Source of the DNA: an uncultured Eubacteriales bacterium
Lineage (GTDB): Bacteria; Bacillota; Clostridia; Oscillospirales; Acutalibacteraceae
Reading direction: 5' to 3'
NCBI GenBank assembly: GCA_934695425.1
Contig: CAKUVH010000005.1
Span: forward strand, 19,878 to 83,877
DNA length: 64,000 nt
The translations under genes were made by a program, and so were the position numbers. The notes below the pieces were generated by a model that made no database searches, was not told where the DNA came from, and saw nothing but the letters and a program-made list of their open reading frames with translations. The first letter of the stretch is position 1, and every line of letters starts with the position of its first letter. This document shows positions 18,245-26,487 of this stretch, piece by piece.

Positions 18245-19018
18245 ATGAACTTAATTTCAAAGATCAAAAAAATTTCAGCTTGCAGTTTGGCTTCGGTCGG
18301 GGTTTTATTTTCTACAGGAAGTGTTGGCTTAAATGCGATGTTTCCTTCTTTTCAGTTTTCAAATTTTAACCAGCAAGCACCTAATTTAGGCAATTTTTCA
18401 TTTCAATCCAATACTGTAAATTATGCTCCTAGAAACACATTTGAAGATAGCGCAATGGACGTTGAAGAAGATTCTTCTCCTGCAAATTTTGCACCGATGT
18501 CTCAGCAAAATTTTACATTTCAGCAATTGCCTGCACAAATGCCTCGATTTGATTTAACCATTAATAACTATATTTTGCCTAATGAAAGCGGCAAAAATCA
18601 GGCACCTCGAAATAGTGCTCGCGTATCAAATCCTGTTCCTCAAAATGTTAATACTTCGAATAATCCGGCCTTGTCGTTCGTAAGTTTAAATGGACGTAAT
18701 GCCAGAACCTTGAGCGAGAAAGAAAAAACTGAGTTGGCAAGACGAGGAATCGCGTTACTTATTAAAGGCGAATCGTGTGCAAGCGCTGCAAGAAAGCTTG
18801 GAATTAAAGATAATACTTTAAAAAATTGGATATATGAATATAAGGACGCTACGGTTAAATATAGCACACAAGAAAAGCAAGTTCATGTTCATAGATATTT
18901 ATATGAGCATTCATTGGACAAAAATGTTAATGTAACGGACTATGCAAATAGAAACGGACTCATAGTTGCTACATTTAGAAATTGGGTTCGTGACTATCAG
19001 GCCGGCAAGCAAGGTTAA
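18245..19018 (+). CDS. Exported protein with two C-terminal HTH-like units
   Basis: The 257-residue protein starts with the shared leader MNLISKIKKISACSLASVG and has a probable cleavage after GLNA. The middle (about 40-145) is Gln/Asn/Pro-rich and disordered-looking. The end holds one transposase-like HTH (ESCASAARKLGIKDNTLKNW, about 178-197) and one unit of the type found four times in the previous gene (NVTDYANRNGLIVATFRNWV, about 230-249). It is a close paralogue of the next gene. It has its own promoter and terminator, so the genes are expressed singly. Role unknown. Confidence 0.8.
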   Translation: MNLISKIKKISACSLASVGVLFSTGSVGLNAMFPSFQFSNFNQQAPNLGNFSFQSNTVNYAPRNTFEDSAMDVEEDSSPANFAPMSQQNFTFQQLPAQMPRFDLTINNYILPNESGKNQAPRNSARVSNPVPQNVNTSNNPALSFVSLNGRNARTLSEKEKTELARRGIALLIKGESCASAARKLGIKDNTLKNWIYEYKDATVKYSTQEKQVHVHRYLYEHSLDKNVNVTDYANRNGLIVATFRNWVRDYQAGKQG

Positions 19019-19031
19019 TTAAATTTAAAAT

Positions 19032-19062
19032 AAAAAGCTGGCCTAGTATGGCTAGCTTTTTT
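19032..19062 (+). terminator. Terminator after exported HTH gene 2
   Basis: AAAAAGCTGGCC (19032-19043) pairs with GGCTAGCTTTTT (19050-19061) with one wobble, ending in a T-run. Confidence 0.85.
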
Positions 19063-19118
19063 GTCGAATTTTGCAAATTAATTGATGAGCCGAATTTGAA
19101 ATAATTGTAAAATTTTTG

Positions 19119-19147
19119 TTGCATATATTTTTGTTTTGTGTTATAAT
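19119..19147 (+). promoter_or_regulatory. Promoter of exported HTH gene 3
   Basis: TTGCAT (19119-19124), 17 bases, TATAAT (19142-19147). Confidence 0.75.
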
Positions 19148-19185
19148 ATGGATGTAAAATAAATTAAAGGTAAGGAGTTATAGAA

Positions 19186-19854
19186 ATGAATTTAGTTTCA
19201 AAAATTAAAAAAATTTCAGCTTGCAGCCTAGCTGCATTAGGAATTTTAGCATCTACAGGGACAATTGGATGTAGTGCTATGTATCCATCTGGATTTGATT
19301 TCAGCAGGATGAATCAAATGCACAAAAAGGAGTTTGAAAAGCAACGTGCAAGACGCGAGAGAGAAGGAACCCGAGATATAGGCCAACATTTTACACTAAA
19401 TGTTAACAATTTTGGAGTGCCTACTAACAGAGAAAGATTCCCAATGCCTCAGCCCACTAATGCTAGGAATAAAGCGCCAAGAAACGCTAATTCAGAAAAC
19501 TCATTTTTATCTTTCGTAAGTTTAAATGGTCGTAATACCAGAACTTTAAATGAGAGAGAAAAAATAGAGTTAACAAGACGAGGAATTTCTTTACTTGATA
19601 AAGGCGAGTCATACGCGAGTGTTGCAAGAGAACTTGGAATTTCAGATAGCACTTTAAAAAATTGGGAAATTGATTACGGAGATGGTGTAGCCAGATACAC
19701 ACCACAAGAAAAGAAACAACACGTTTTTAGATATTTGCGTGAACAAACTCTCAGTCCGAGTGTTAACGTGACGGACTACTCAAATAGAAATGGACTCGTA
19801 GCTGCAACATTTAGAAATTGGGTTCGTGACTATCAGGCTGGAAGGCTTCAATAG
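19186..19854 (+). CDS. Exported protein with two C-terminal HTH-like units
   Basis: The 222-residue paralogue of the preceding gene shares the leader (MNLVSKIKKISACSLAALG), the motif SFVSLNGRNTRTLNEREK and both C-terminal units (ESYASVARELGISDSTLKNW and NVTDYSNRNGLVAATFRNWV). The variable middle is different: short, charged and rich in Arg/Glu (KQRARREREGTRD) instead of Gln/Asn/Pro. Conserved ends with a diverged middle suggest that the HTH part is the constrained functional part. Likely export via Sec with cleavage near GCSA. No enzyme motif is seen. Confidence 0.8.
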   Translation: MNLVSKIKKISACSLAALGILASTGTIGCSAMYPSGFDFSRMNQMHKKEFEKQRARREREGTRDIGQHFTLNVNNFGVPTNRERFPMPQPTNARNKAPRNANSENSFLSFVSLNGRNTRTLNEREKIELTRRGISLLDKGESYASVARELGISDSTLKNWEIDYGDGVARYTPQEKKQHVFRYLREQTLSPSVNVTDYSNRNGLVAATFRNWVRDYQAGRLQ

Positions 19855-19876
19855 CAAGATTAATTAAACTTAGAAT

Positions 19877-19908
19877 AAAAAGTTAGTCCTGAGTGACTGG
19901 CTTTTTTA
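19877..19908 (+). terminator. Terminator after exported HTH gene 3
   Basis: AAAAAGTTAGTC (19877-19888) pairs with GACTGGCTTTTT (19895-19906), followed by T residues. Confidence 0.85.
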
Positions 19909-19944
19909 TTTTAAGAGATGAGCGAAATAATTTTGAAAAATATA

Positions 19945-19973
19945 TTGAATTTTGTTTAAGCTTGTGTTATAAT
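19945..19973 (+). promoter_or_regulatory. Promoter of exported HTH gene 4
   Basis: TTGAAT (19945-19950), 17 bases, TATAAT (19968-19973). Confidence 0.75.
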
Positions 19974-20005
19974 ATGAATATAAAATGAAAATAAGGAGAA
20001 AAACT

Positions 20006-21001
20006 ATGAAATTAATTTCAAAACTTAAAAAAATTTCAATTTGTAGTTTACTTTCAGCAGGAACCTTAATACCTTTAGCAAATGTTGGATTAAGCGCTAT
20101 GTACCCTTCCCGTAATATGAGTAATGTTTCAGAAATTACAGATGACGGCATCACAATGGACATTGAAGAAGATTTTTCTTCTGATGATGACGATTCCTCA
20201 AGTGACATTGAAAGTGAAAAAAGTTTAATCAAAGAGAAAAAATCAGAGTTAAAAAATAGATATTTTTCTCGAGATTGTGAAGATGAGTCATTAGAGCCTT
20301 ATAGTAAAAAACTAAGAGCTTCTTCATCAAAATTAGAAACCTTAACGGCGAACGAAAACTTACGCGTTAAAAGTATGAGCAATGGACAAAAGGCAGATTT
20401 AATAAACCAATATTTTTCGCTAATTTGTGGAGATGATTCACCGGAAAGTGCTATGAAAAAATTAGGACTCTCTAAAAACTTATTGAGAGCTTTAATGAAG
20501 GGTGAAGATATCCGTGTTAAAAACATGAGCCAAGAAGAAAAGGCAACATTGTTGAATCAATGGTATTCGCTACGTAGGAAAGGTGAGTCAGAAGAAAGTG
20601 CTAGTAAAAAAATAGGAGTTTCTTCATGGAAATTAGAAACCTTTATGGCGGATGAAAACATACGCGTTAAAAGTATGAGCAATGGGGAAAAGGCAGATTT
20701 AATAAACCAATATTTTTCGCTAATTTGCGGAGATGATTCACCGGAAAGTGCTATGAAAAAATTGGGACTCTCTAGAAACTTATTGAGAGCTTTAATGAAG
20801 GATGAAGATAGCCGTGTTAAAAACATGAGCCAAGAAGAAAAGAGAATATTCTGGAATCAATGGCGTTCGCTACTTAACAAAGGCGAGTCAGAAGAGAGTG
20901 CTAGCAGAAAGTTGGGAATTTCTTTATCGAAAATAAAGATCTTAAGAGATAAAGAAATAGAATCAAAAATGGGATGGTTTCGCCGTTTATGTGGACATTA
21001 A
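20006..21001 (+). CDS. Exported protein with tandem HTH-like repeats
   Basis: I chose ATG 20006, which follows AAGGAG by 8 bases and yields the family leader MKLISKLKKISICSLLSAG; the upstream ATG at 19985 precedes that ribosome site. The mature protein has an acidic stretch (EEDFSSDDDDSSSDIESE), then about five units of roughly 50 residues. Each unit pairs a MSxxEKxxLxNQxxSL helix with an ESxESAxKKLGIS-type HTH. Units alternate between two types, so the true repeat is about 100 residues (300 bp), and two copies are almost identical in DNA. No other domain is seen. Confidence 0.8.
   Translation: MKLISKLKKISICSLLSAGTLIPLANVGLSAMYPSRNMSNVSEITDDGITMDIEEDFSSDDDDSSSDIESEKSLIKEKKSELKNRYFSRDCEDESLEPYSKKLRASSSKLETLTANENLRVKSMSNGQKADLINQYFSLICGDDSPESAMKKLGLSKNLLRALMKGEDIRVKNMSQEEKATLLNQWYSLRRKGESEESASKKIGVSSWKLETFMADENIRVKSMSNGEKADLINQYFSLICGDDSPESAMKKLGLSRNLLRALMKDEDSRVKNMSQEEKRIFWNQWRSLLNKGESEESASRKLGISLSKIKILRDKEIESKMGWFRRLCGH
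20364..20543 (+). repeat. Direct repeat, copy 1 (300-bp period)
   Basis: About 180 bp inside exported HTH gene 4, nearly identical to 20664-20843. The offset is 300 bp, in frame, so it encodes a repeated protein module. Confidence 0.8.
20664..20843 (+). repeat. Direct repeat, copy 2 (300-bp period)
   Basis: This is the second copy of the repeat at 20364-20543, differing at only a few positions. It points to a recent duplication or gene conversion. Confidence 0.8.
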
Positions 21002-21128
21002 GCGATCAGAGAACACTACAAAAATTATTAATCAACTAAGGTGAATCAGAATTTAAGAGAGTAATAGGATTTGAAATTTATGAATCGCCATGAGTTTCTG
21101 ATAAGTGAAATAATTTTTAAAATATATT

Positions 21129-21157
21129 GTATTGCACTTTGTTTAAAATGATGTTAT
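21129..21157 (+). promoter_or_regulatory. Promoter of exported HTH gene 5
   Basis: TTGCAC (21129-21134), 17 bases, TATAAT (21152-21157). Confidence 0.75.
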
Positions 21158-21204
21158 AATCTGAAATGAAATATCGTTAGTAAATCTTAAAAAAGGAGCA
21201 AGAA

Positions 21205-22392
21205 ATGGACCCGATTTCGAAACTTAAAAAAATTTCAATTTTCAGTTTGCTTTTAGCAGGAACTTTAACATCCTCGGCAAATGTCGGACTAAGTGCAGTG
21301 CAGCCTTCCCACAATATGAGTAATGTTTCGGGAATTACAGATGAAGATATTCGTGTCAGAAACATGAGCAATGGAGAAAAGGCAGATTTAATAAACCAAT
21401 ATTTTTCGCTAATTGATAGAGATGAATCACCGGAGAACGCTCTGAAAACATTAGGAATTTCTAAAAATTTGATAAGCGATTTAATTAAGGATGAAGATAT
21501 CCGTGTTAAAAACATGAGCAATGAAGAAAAGGCAGGGCTATTGAATCAATTCTATTCGCTAGGTTATAAATGTGAGTTGCTAGATAATATTAGTAAAAAA
21601 CTAGGAATTTCTATACGGTCAATACATATGCTGATGTACGACGAAGAAATCCGTGTCAGAAATATGAGCGATAAAGAAAGGGTAGAATCACTAAACCAAT
21701 ATTCATTAGCTTGTAAAAGCGAGTCGCCAGAGAGCGCTTTGAAGAAAATAGGAATTTCTACAGCTTCGTTACATGTCTTGAGGACAAACGAAGAAATTCG
21801 CGCCAGAGATATGAGCAATGAAGAAAGACTGGAATTACTAAACCAATACTTATTAGCTTGTAAAAGCGAATCGCCGGAGAATGCTTTGAAAAAACTAGGA
21901 GTCTCTATATACGCATTAGATACTTTGAAGATGTGTGAAACCGCCTATGTCTGGAAAATGAGTGAGGAAAAGAAAATAGAGCTAATAGATGGTTATATTT
22001 CGTTACAAGAAAAAGGCGAGTCGCCAGAGAGTGCTAGTAAAAAATTAGGAGTATCTATATCCAAATTAGAGGTCTTGAAGAGTAGCGAAGGCTTATTTGT
22101 CATAACTATGAGTAATAAAGAAAGATCGAAGTTAATAAACCAATATTTTTCGTTAATTGATAGAGATGAATCAACGGAAAGTGCTAGGAAAAAACTAAAA
22201 ATTTCTAAAAATTTGTTGAGTACCTTAATAGGGGACAAAAATATTGATGTTAAAAACATGAGCCAAGAAAAAAAGGAAACAATACTGAAACGATGGTGTT
22301 GGCCACGGGATAAAGATGAGTTAGAAGAAAGTTTGAAAATTTCTTTATCGAAATTAAGGGCCCCAATTGTGAACAAAGGCAGCCGTGTCTAA
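21205..22392 (+). CDS. Exported protein with about seven HTH-like repeats
   Basis: The 395-residue protein has the family leader (MDPISKLKKISIFSLLLAG, probable cut after GLSA). It is then almost wholly made of units of about 48-50 residues. The recurring elements are an IRVRNMSNEE-type linker helix, a LLNQYxSL helix and ESPESALKKLGIS plus a variable third helix (TASLHVLR, YALDTLKM, SKLEVLKS). The variable position is the recognition-helix equivalent, so different units could contact different targets. The first unit is nearly identical in DNA to units of the preceding gene. No terminator hairpin is obvious before the next gene. Confidence 0.8.
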   Translation: MDPISKLKKISIFSLLLAGTLTSSANVGLSAVQPSHNMSNVSGITDEDIRVRNMSNGEKADLINQYFSLIDRDESPENALKTLGISKNLISDLIKDEDIRVKNMSNEEKAGLLNQFYSLGYKCELLDNISKKLGISIRSIHMLMYDEEIRVRNMSDKERVESLNQYSLACKSESPESALKKIGISTASLHVLRTNEEIRARDMSNEERLELLNQYLLACKSESPENALKKLGVSIYALDTLKMCETAYVWKMSEEKKIELIDGYISLQEKGESPESASKKLGVSISKLEVLKSSEGLFVITMSNKERSKLINQYFSLIDRDESTESARKKLKISKNLLSTLIGDKNIDVKNMSQEKKETILKRWCWPRDKDELEESLKISLSKLRAPIVNKGSRV

Positions 22393-22466
22393 AATATGAG
22401 TAATATAAAAATCCAAATTTGTAAAATAAGTAATTTAGTTAGTAAATTTTAAAAAAGGAGTAAAAA

Positions 22467-23990
22467 ATGAATCTAATTTCAAAACTTAAAAAAATTTCAA
22501 TTTGTAGTTTGCTTTCCGCGGGAATGTTAATGTCTGCAGGAAGTATTGGTTTAAATGCGATTCTCCCTCAAGAATCTTTATCTTGTGAACTGGTATCTTC
22601 AGAAAGCTCAGCGCGCCGATATGCAATTCAAGCAATTAAAAACTTAGGCGGTGAGCCGGTAATGATTTTAATCCCTAAGAATTGCACTCTGTCGTCAGGA
22701 AATGTTATTGTTTCTATTCCTCAGAGAATTGTTTTGAATGGAACCCCTCAAGTAATTAACAATTTTCAAAAAATTGTATCAGTAGGAAAATTTGTCTCTG
22801 CTTATTCATCAGAGCCATCGAACTCAGAGTACAGAGTTGCTCTTGGCTATATTCCGGAAAATGCCTCGCTGTCTAATGAGCCTGTAATTTCTTATATTCC
22901 ACAAGTTATTAATGCGGCGGGAAAGTCCACACTCGTTTTAGTTCCTCATGTAATTAATTTGATTGGTAGACCCGAACTTGCCTATACCAGTAAGTCTGAA
23001 ACCGTATCGGGAATTCAAGCAGGTGCCGGAATGCCACAAACAGCTTCTTCTGCGGTTAGACTTTCATTTTCCGGTACAACCAATACTCAAACAAATCAAG
23101 CAAGACCTAACGGCCCGGCAGCCAACATGTCCGGTTTAAGTCATAACATTCCAATGAATTCTGTACGTCCAAATATTTTTCAACGTATTGCACCTGTTCA
23201 AACAACGCAAGCATCTTCTAAAATTGTCAATATGCACAGTTCACCGATTTTGCCGTCTAATAGACCAAGTTCGACACCGTTAAATCCAAGTGAAATTCAA
23301 AAACTTACACAACACTTGCAGCAAGCTAAGGCTAATCCGATTCAGAAAATAACATCTCAAAACGAAAGCAATGTCGCAAAACTTAATCAATCTATTATAA
23401 ACTCTATTAATAATGCATCTTCAAAAGACACGAACAAGAATCCGCAGTCCAATAACCTACAAAGTAATTTATTAAAAGGTTCTGTTATGCGCGCATCGTC
23501 GCCGGCTCGTTGTGAAATGTTTCTAAAGAATAATTCTGCTCTAAGAATGGTAATTTCCGATGTCACAAATGGTATAGAAAAAAACAACCAGTCTACTGCT
23601 GCAACCGAAAAGCACACAAATGTGCCCGCAAATCCCGCTTCTAATGTAAATTCTGCCCAAAATTCGAATAATATTAATCGAACTAACCCGACGGCTCCGG
23701 TGCAAAAATCTTCAGAAGTAAATAAAAATTTTGCTTCCAAAGAAGAAGCGCTTAGATTTAAGGAATGGATTCGATCAGACAAAGCACAAAAAACCACACA
23801 TCAAGATTCTTCGAGACCGCTTAATATTCCTGAGCGCACTGTCGAAAAAATAAAAAAGGAAATTTCTGATAAAAAAACTGTTAATAATTCAATTGAATAT
23901 GACGACATTATTTTAGTGGACGAAGATTCTCAAGAATTCATAGAAACTCAGATAGCTCCTACAGATGATGCTCCTGCTTCAAAGAAATAG
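22467..23990 (+). CDS. Exported low-complexity protein with the shared leader
   Basis: The 507-residue protein begins with the same leader (MNLISKLKKISICSLLSAG) but its body lacks the HTH units. Residues about 45-180 form beta-like repeats built round IPxxxxLSSG and PQVINxxG segments (PKNCTLSSGNVIVSIPQR; PENASLSNEPVISYIPQV). The rest is Asn/Ser/Gln/Pro-rich and probably disordered, ending in an acidic patch (YDDIILVDEDSQEF). There is no sortase motif. A promoter like those of the five upstream genes is not visible, so it may be read through from the previous gene. Function unknown. Confidence 0.75.
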   Translation: MNLISKLKKISICSLLSAGMLMSAGSIGLNAILPQESLSCELVSSESSARRYAIQAIKNLGGEPVMILIPKNCTLSSGNVIVSIPQRIVLNGTPQVINNFQKIVSVGKFVSAYSSEPSNSEYRVALGYIPENASLSNEPVISYIPQVINAAGKSTLVLVPHVINLIGRPELAYTSKSETVSGIQAGAGMPQTASSAVRLSFSGTTNTQTNQARPNGPAANMSGLSHNIPMNSVRPNIFQRIAPVQTTQASSKIVNMHSSPILPSNRPSSTPLNPSEIQKLTQHLQQAKANPIQKITSQNESNVAKLNQSIINSINNASSKDTNKNPQSNNLQSNLLKGSVMRASSPARCEMFLKNNSALRMVISDVTNGIEKNNQSTAATEKHTNVPANPASNVNSAQNSNNINRTNPTAPVQKSSEVNKNFASKEEALRFKEWIRSDKAQKTTHQDSSRPLNIPERTVEKIKKEISDKKTVNNSIEYDDIILVDEDSQEFIETQIAPTDDAPASKK

Positions 23991-24014
23991 TTTTATATTT
24001 AAAAACCATGTCGG

Positions 24015-24050
24015 TAATCAGCTTAAAATTTTTTAAGCTGATTATTTTTT
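24015..24050. terminator. Bidirectional terminator between converging genes
   Basis: Perfect 14-bp arms TAATCAGCTTAAAA and TTTTAAGCTGATTA (24015-24044) with T-run on the plus side. It separates the exported cluster from the minus-strand annealing-protein gene. Confidence 0.8.
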
Positions 24051-24681
24051 ATTCTTTGCTTTCCCATTCATTTAGCTTTTGTAAAATTTCTAAATATTGT
24101 TTTTCTGAAATATTTTCTAACTTGTCAACGGAATAATTTTTTAAAATATTTTCCAGCAGTCTATCTGAATTTTCAAAATTTTCTATTAATTTTTTCAAAC
24201 TTTTTACATGTAGATTAGAAATTTTTTCGGATTCATTTTCCGGCAAATCTTCTCCCGAATAAATATACAGCCCCAACCCGAACATTGCCAAATTTTTAAC
24301 CAAGCATCGCATTATAGCCTTATTCACATCGAACATACTCGCTGCTTCAACGCAAGCATTTTTTCTGTAATTGCTTGAATATGTGTATTTCACGGATTTC
24401 ATCGATTTATTAAAGTTGTCCATGACAGGAAGCCACATTTCGTGGGTTAAATTGTTGATAGTCACATTTGTAAAAACCATGTATCCTGTATTTTCGTCAT
24501 AAACATACGGCAAATTATTTTCTCCGAACAATTTTACGGAGTACGTTGCGTCGGGGAAACGCTTTTTAACTTCTGCCCAAGCGTAGGGCCACGATAAATA
24601 ACTAAGACCATTTTTCTTTTCTATATGATTTCCTACATTTATGCTAAAAAGAGTTTCGAATATTGAATTTTTCTTATTCAT
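24049..24681 (-). CDS. Phage-type single-strand annealing protein (DUF1071/Sak-like)
   Basis: This 210-residue protein resembles the DUF1071 family of phage recombination proteins: it opens NVGNHIEKKNGLSYLSWPYAWAEVKK and continues with MVFTNVTINNLTHEMWLPVMD, then NVNKA-like and AIMRCLVKNLAMFGLGLYIY. Such proteins anneal complementary single strands during phage recombination. The C-terminal 60 residues form a charged helical tail. It has a good ribosome site (GAGGAGG). No other phage genes surround it, so it is either a prophage remnant or a recruited host gene. Confidence 0.7.
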   Translation of the reverse strand: MNKKNSIFETLFSINVGNHIEKKNGLSYLSWPYAWAEVKKRFPDATYSVKLFGENNLPYVYDENTGYMVFTNVTINNLTHEMWLPVMDNFNKSMKSVKYTYSSNYRKNACVEAASMFDVNKAIMRCLVKNLAMFGLGLYIYSGEDLPENESEKISNLHVKSLKKLIENFENSDRLLENILKNYSVDKLENISEKQYLEILQKLNEWESKE

Positions 24682-24774
24682 TATTATTAATCCTCCTCAC
24701 GCGATTTGTTTTTATTATTTTTTAAATCTGAAGGATTATTCATTAATATAAAATAAAAAATTATAATTAAAAAT

Positions 24775-25371
24775 TTATTTTATCGTATTTTCTGTCAAAA
24801 TTTCGTTATCCAAAATTCCTTTTAGTATGTTTTTTACGTCTTTTCGAACTTTTTCAGGGGAACATTTTTCGATGTTGCTTTGATTTATAAATTCTAATAT
24901 TCCTGAGCACAAAAAGCCTGCAATTTGTTTGAAACTATATTTTGGCTTTAATGTATCGCTTCGCTTTCTGGCGTGAATCTCCAAATATTTTGTCAAATAT
25001 TTTGAAAATGATAAATTCAAATACGGATTTTTATATGAAGATATTTGAGAAAAAAATTCCAAATTATTGTAGCAAGTGTTTAAAATGGAGTCCAAAAAAT
25101 TACAATAGCTTATTATAGAATCTTTATTTTTATTATTTTCACTTTGAAGTCTGTGATATTCGTCTTGCGCTTTTTTTATTATGTCTTCGGATATCGCATC
25201 CAATAGGTCGTATTTGTCATTGTAATGAGTGTAAAAAGTCATTCTTGTAGTCTTGGCCTCTTTGCAGATTTCTTTTACTGTGGTTTTTTCGAAAGGCTTT
25301 TCGGATAATATCTTAATTAATGAAGATTTTAAATTTTTTTTAGTTTTTAGTATTCTTTTATCTTGAAGCAT
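24775..25371 (-). CDS. TetR/AcrR family transcriptional regulator
   Basis: The 198-residue protein (ATG 25371, GAGG upstream) has the TetR N-terminal HTH: LIKILSEKPFEKTTVKEICK then TTRMTFYTHYNDKYDLLD at about 20-65. The remainder is an all-helical ligand-binding and dimerisation domain of undefined specificity. The DegV gene is divergently transcribed 185 bases away, and TetR proteins often control their divergent neighbour. The gap contains the short palindrome TACATATGTA near 25455. No transporter is adjacent. Confidence 0.85.
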   Translation of the reverse strand: MLQDKRILKTKKNLKSSLIKILSEKPFEKTTVKEICKEAKTTRMTFYTHYNDKYDLLDAISEDIIKKAQDEYHRLQSENNKNKDSIISYCNFLDSILNTCYNNLEFFSQISSYKNPYLNLSFSKYLTKYLEIHARKRSDTLKPKYSFKQIAGFLCSGILEFINQSNIEKCSPEKVRKDVKNILKGILDNEILTENTIK

Positions 25372-25555
25372 CAAGTGGTACCTCGTATATTAATTTATTT
25401 GAAGTTTTTTAATTAGTATATCAAAATATGAGGGCATTTTAAATTAGTTATTTATACATATGTAAATTAATGTTATTGAATTTAATGTAGCAATTAAATA
25501 TAATGTTACTTAGTGAAATAAATTTTGAAGCAAAAATCAGGAGTTGATTAATTTT

Positions 25556-26446
25556 ATGGGTTCGTATGTTTTAAGTTGCTGTTCTACATTTGATCTTTCG
25601 AAAGAACAATTTCAAGAAAGAAATATAAATTACGTTTGTTTTCATTATTCAATAAACGGAAAAACATATGATGATGATTTGGGTCAAACTATATCATTTA
25701 AGGATTTTTACAGGATAATTTCTCAAAAGGGAGTGGAACTAAAAACATCTCAGGTGAACGTCAATGAGTTTATTGACTATTTTACTCCTTTCTTGGAAAA
25801 AGGCGAGGATATTCTTCATATCAGCATGTCATCGGGATTATCCGGCGCGTATAATTCGGCTTTGATAGCTAAAAAAGAGTTAGAAAGTAAATTCCCGGAT
25901 AGAAAAATTTATGTTGTAGATTCATTGGGAGGGTCGTCGGGAGGCGGACTTTTAATGGATAAACTTGCTCAATTAAGAGATGAAGGAAAAGACATAGAAG
26001 AAGTTTACAACTGGGCAGAGAGTAACAAATTAAGGCTTAATCATTGGTTTTTATCTACAGATTTAAGTTTTTATGTTAAAGGTGGCAGAATCTCTAAAAC
26101 CGCCGGCATGATGGGTACCGTATTTAAAATTTGTCCGATTTTGAACGTAGATTCTAATGGTAAGTTGGTTCCCAGAATGAAAGTCAGGACTAAAGAAAAA
26201 GCTATAACTGAAATTTATAATAAGATGGTCGAAAATGCAGATGACGGCATAAATTACAGCGGAAAATGCTATATAAGTAATTCTGATTGTTATGATGATG
26301 CGAGAAAACTTGCTGATTTAGTAGAAAGCAATTTCAAAAATTTGGACGGGAAGGTAGTTATAAATAGCATAGGAACTACAATAGGAAGCCATTCCGGCCC
26401 GGGAACTATAGCTCTGTTTTTCTGGGGCAAAAAGCGCACAGACTAG
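25556..26446 (+). CDS. DegV family protein (fatty-acid binding)
   Basis: The 296-residue protein (ATG 25556 preferred over TTG 25544, which touches the AGGAG) has the two-domain DegV fold: HISMSSGLSGAYNSA with the ligand-binding Ser pair, VVDSLGGSSGGGLL, the KGGRISKTAGMMGTVFKICP segment and the C-terminal GTTIGSHSGPGTIALFF. Family members bind fatty acids and some serve as FakB subunits of the fatty-acid kinase, but no FakA is in the window. It is likely monocistronic, with a terminator 3 bases downstream, and is divergent from the TetR gene. Confidence 0.9.
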   Translation: MGSYVLSCCSTFDLSKEQFQERNINYVCFHYSINGKTYDDDLGQTISFKDFYRIISQKGVELKTSQVNVNEFIDYFTPFLEKGEDILHISMSSGLSGAYNSALIAKKELESKFPDRKIYVVDSLGGSSGGGLLMDKLAQLRDEGKDIEEVYNWAESNKLRLNHWFLSTDLSFYVKGGRISKTAGMMGTVFKICPILNVDSNGKLVPRMKVRTKEKAITEIYNKMVENADDGINYSGKCYISNSDCYDDARKLADLVESNFKNLDGKVVINSIGTTIGSHSGPGTIALFFWGKKRTD

Positions 26447-26448
26447 TA

Positions 26449-26484
26449 AAAAAATCACTTTTCTTTTTAGAAAAGTGATTTTTT
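26449..26484. terminator. Bidirectional terminator between degV-like gene and exoA
   Basis: AAAAAATCACTTTTC pairs with GAAAAGTGATTTTTT around TTTTTA. It can end transcription from both sides. Confidence 0.85.
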
Positions 26485-26487
26485 AAT

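Noticed and set aside
20364..20843. Possible CRISPR-like array because of regularly repeated DNA
   Set aside because: Repeats are 180 bp, in frame and coding, with no short spacers and no cas genes.
20299..22376. Repeated minus-strand frames inside the exported HTH genes
   Set aside because: They recur only because the plus-strand repeats recur; none has a ribosome site or sensible start.
24049..24681. A prophage around the annealing-protein gene
   Set aside because: No capsid, tail, terminase, repressor or integrase gene is nearby; only this single gene has phage character.
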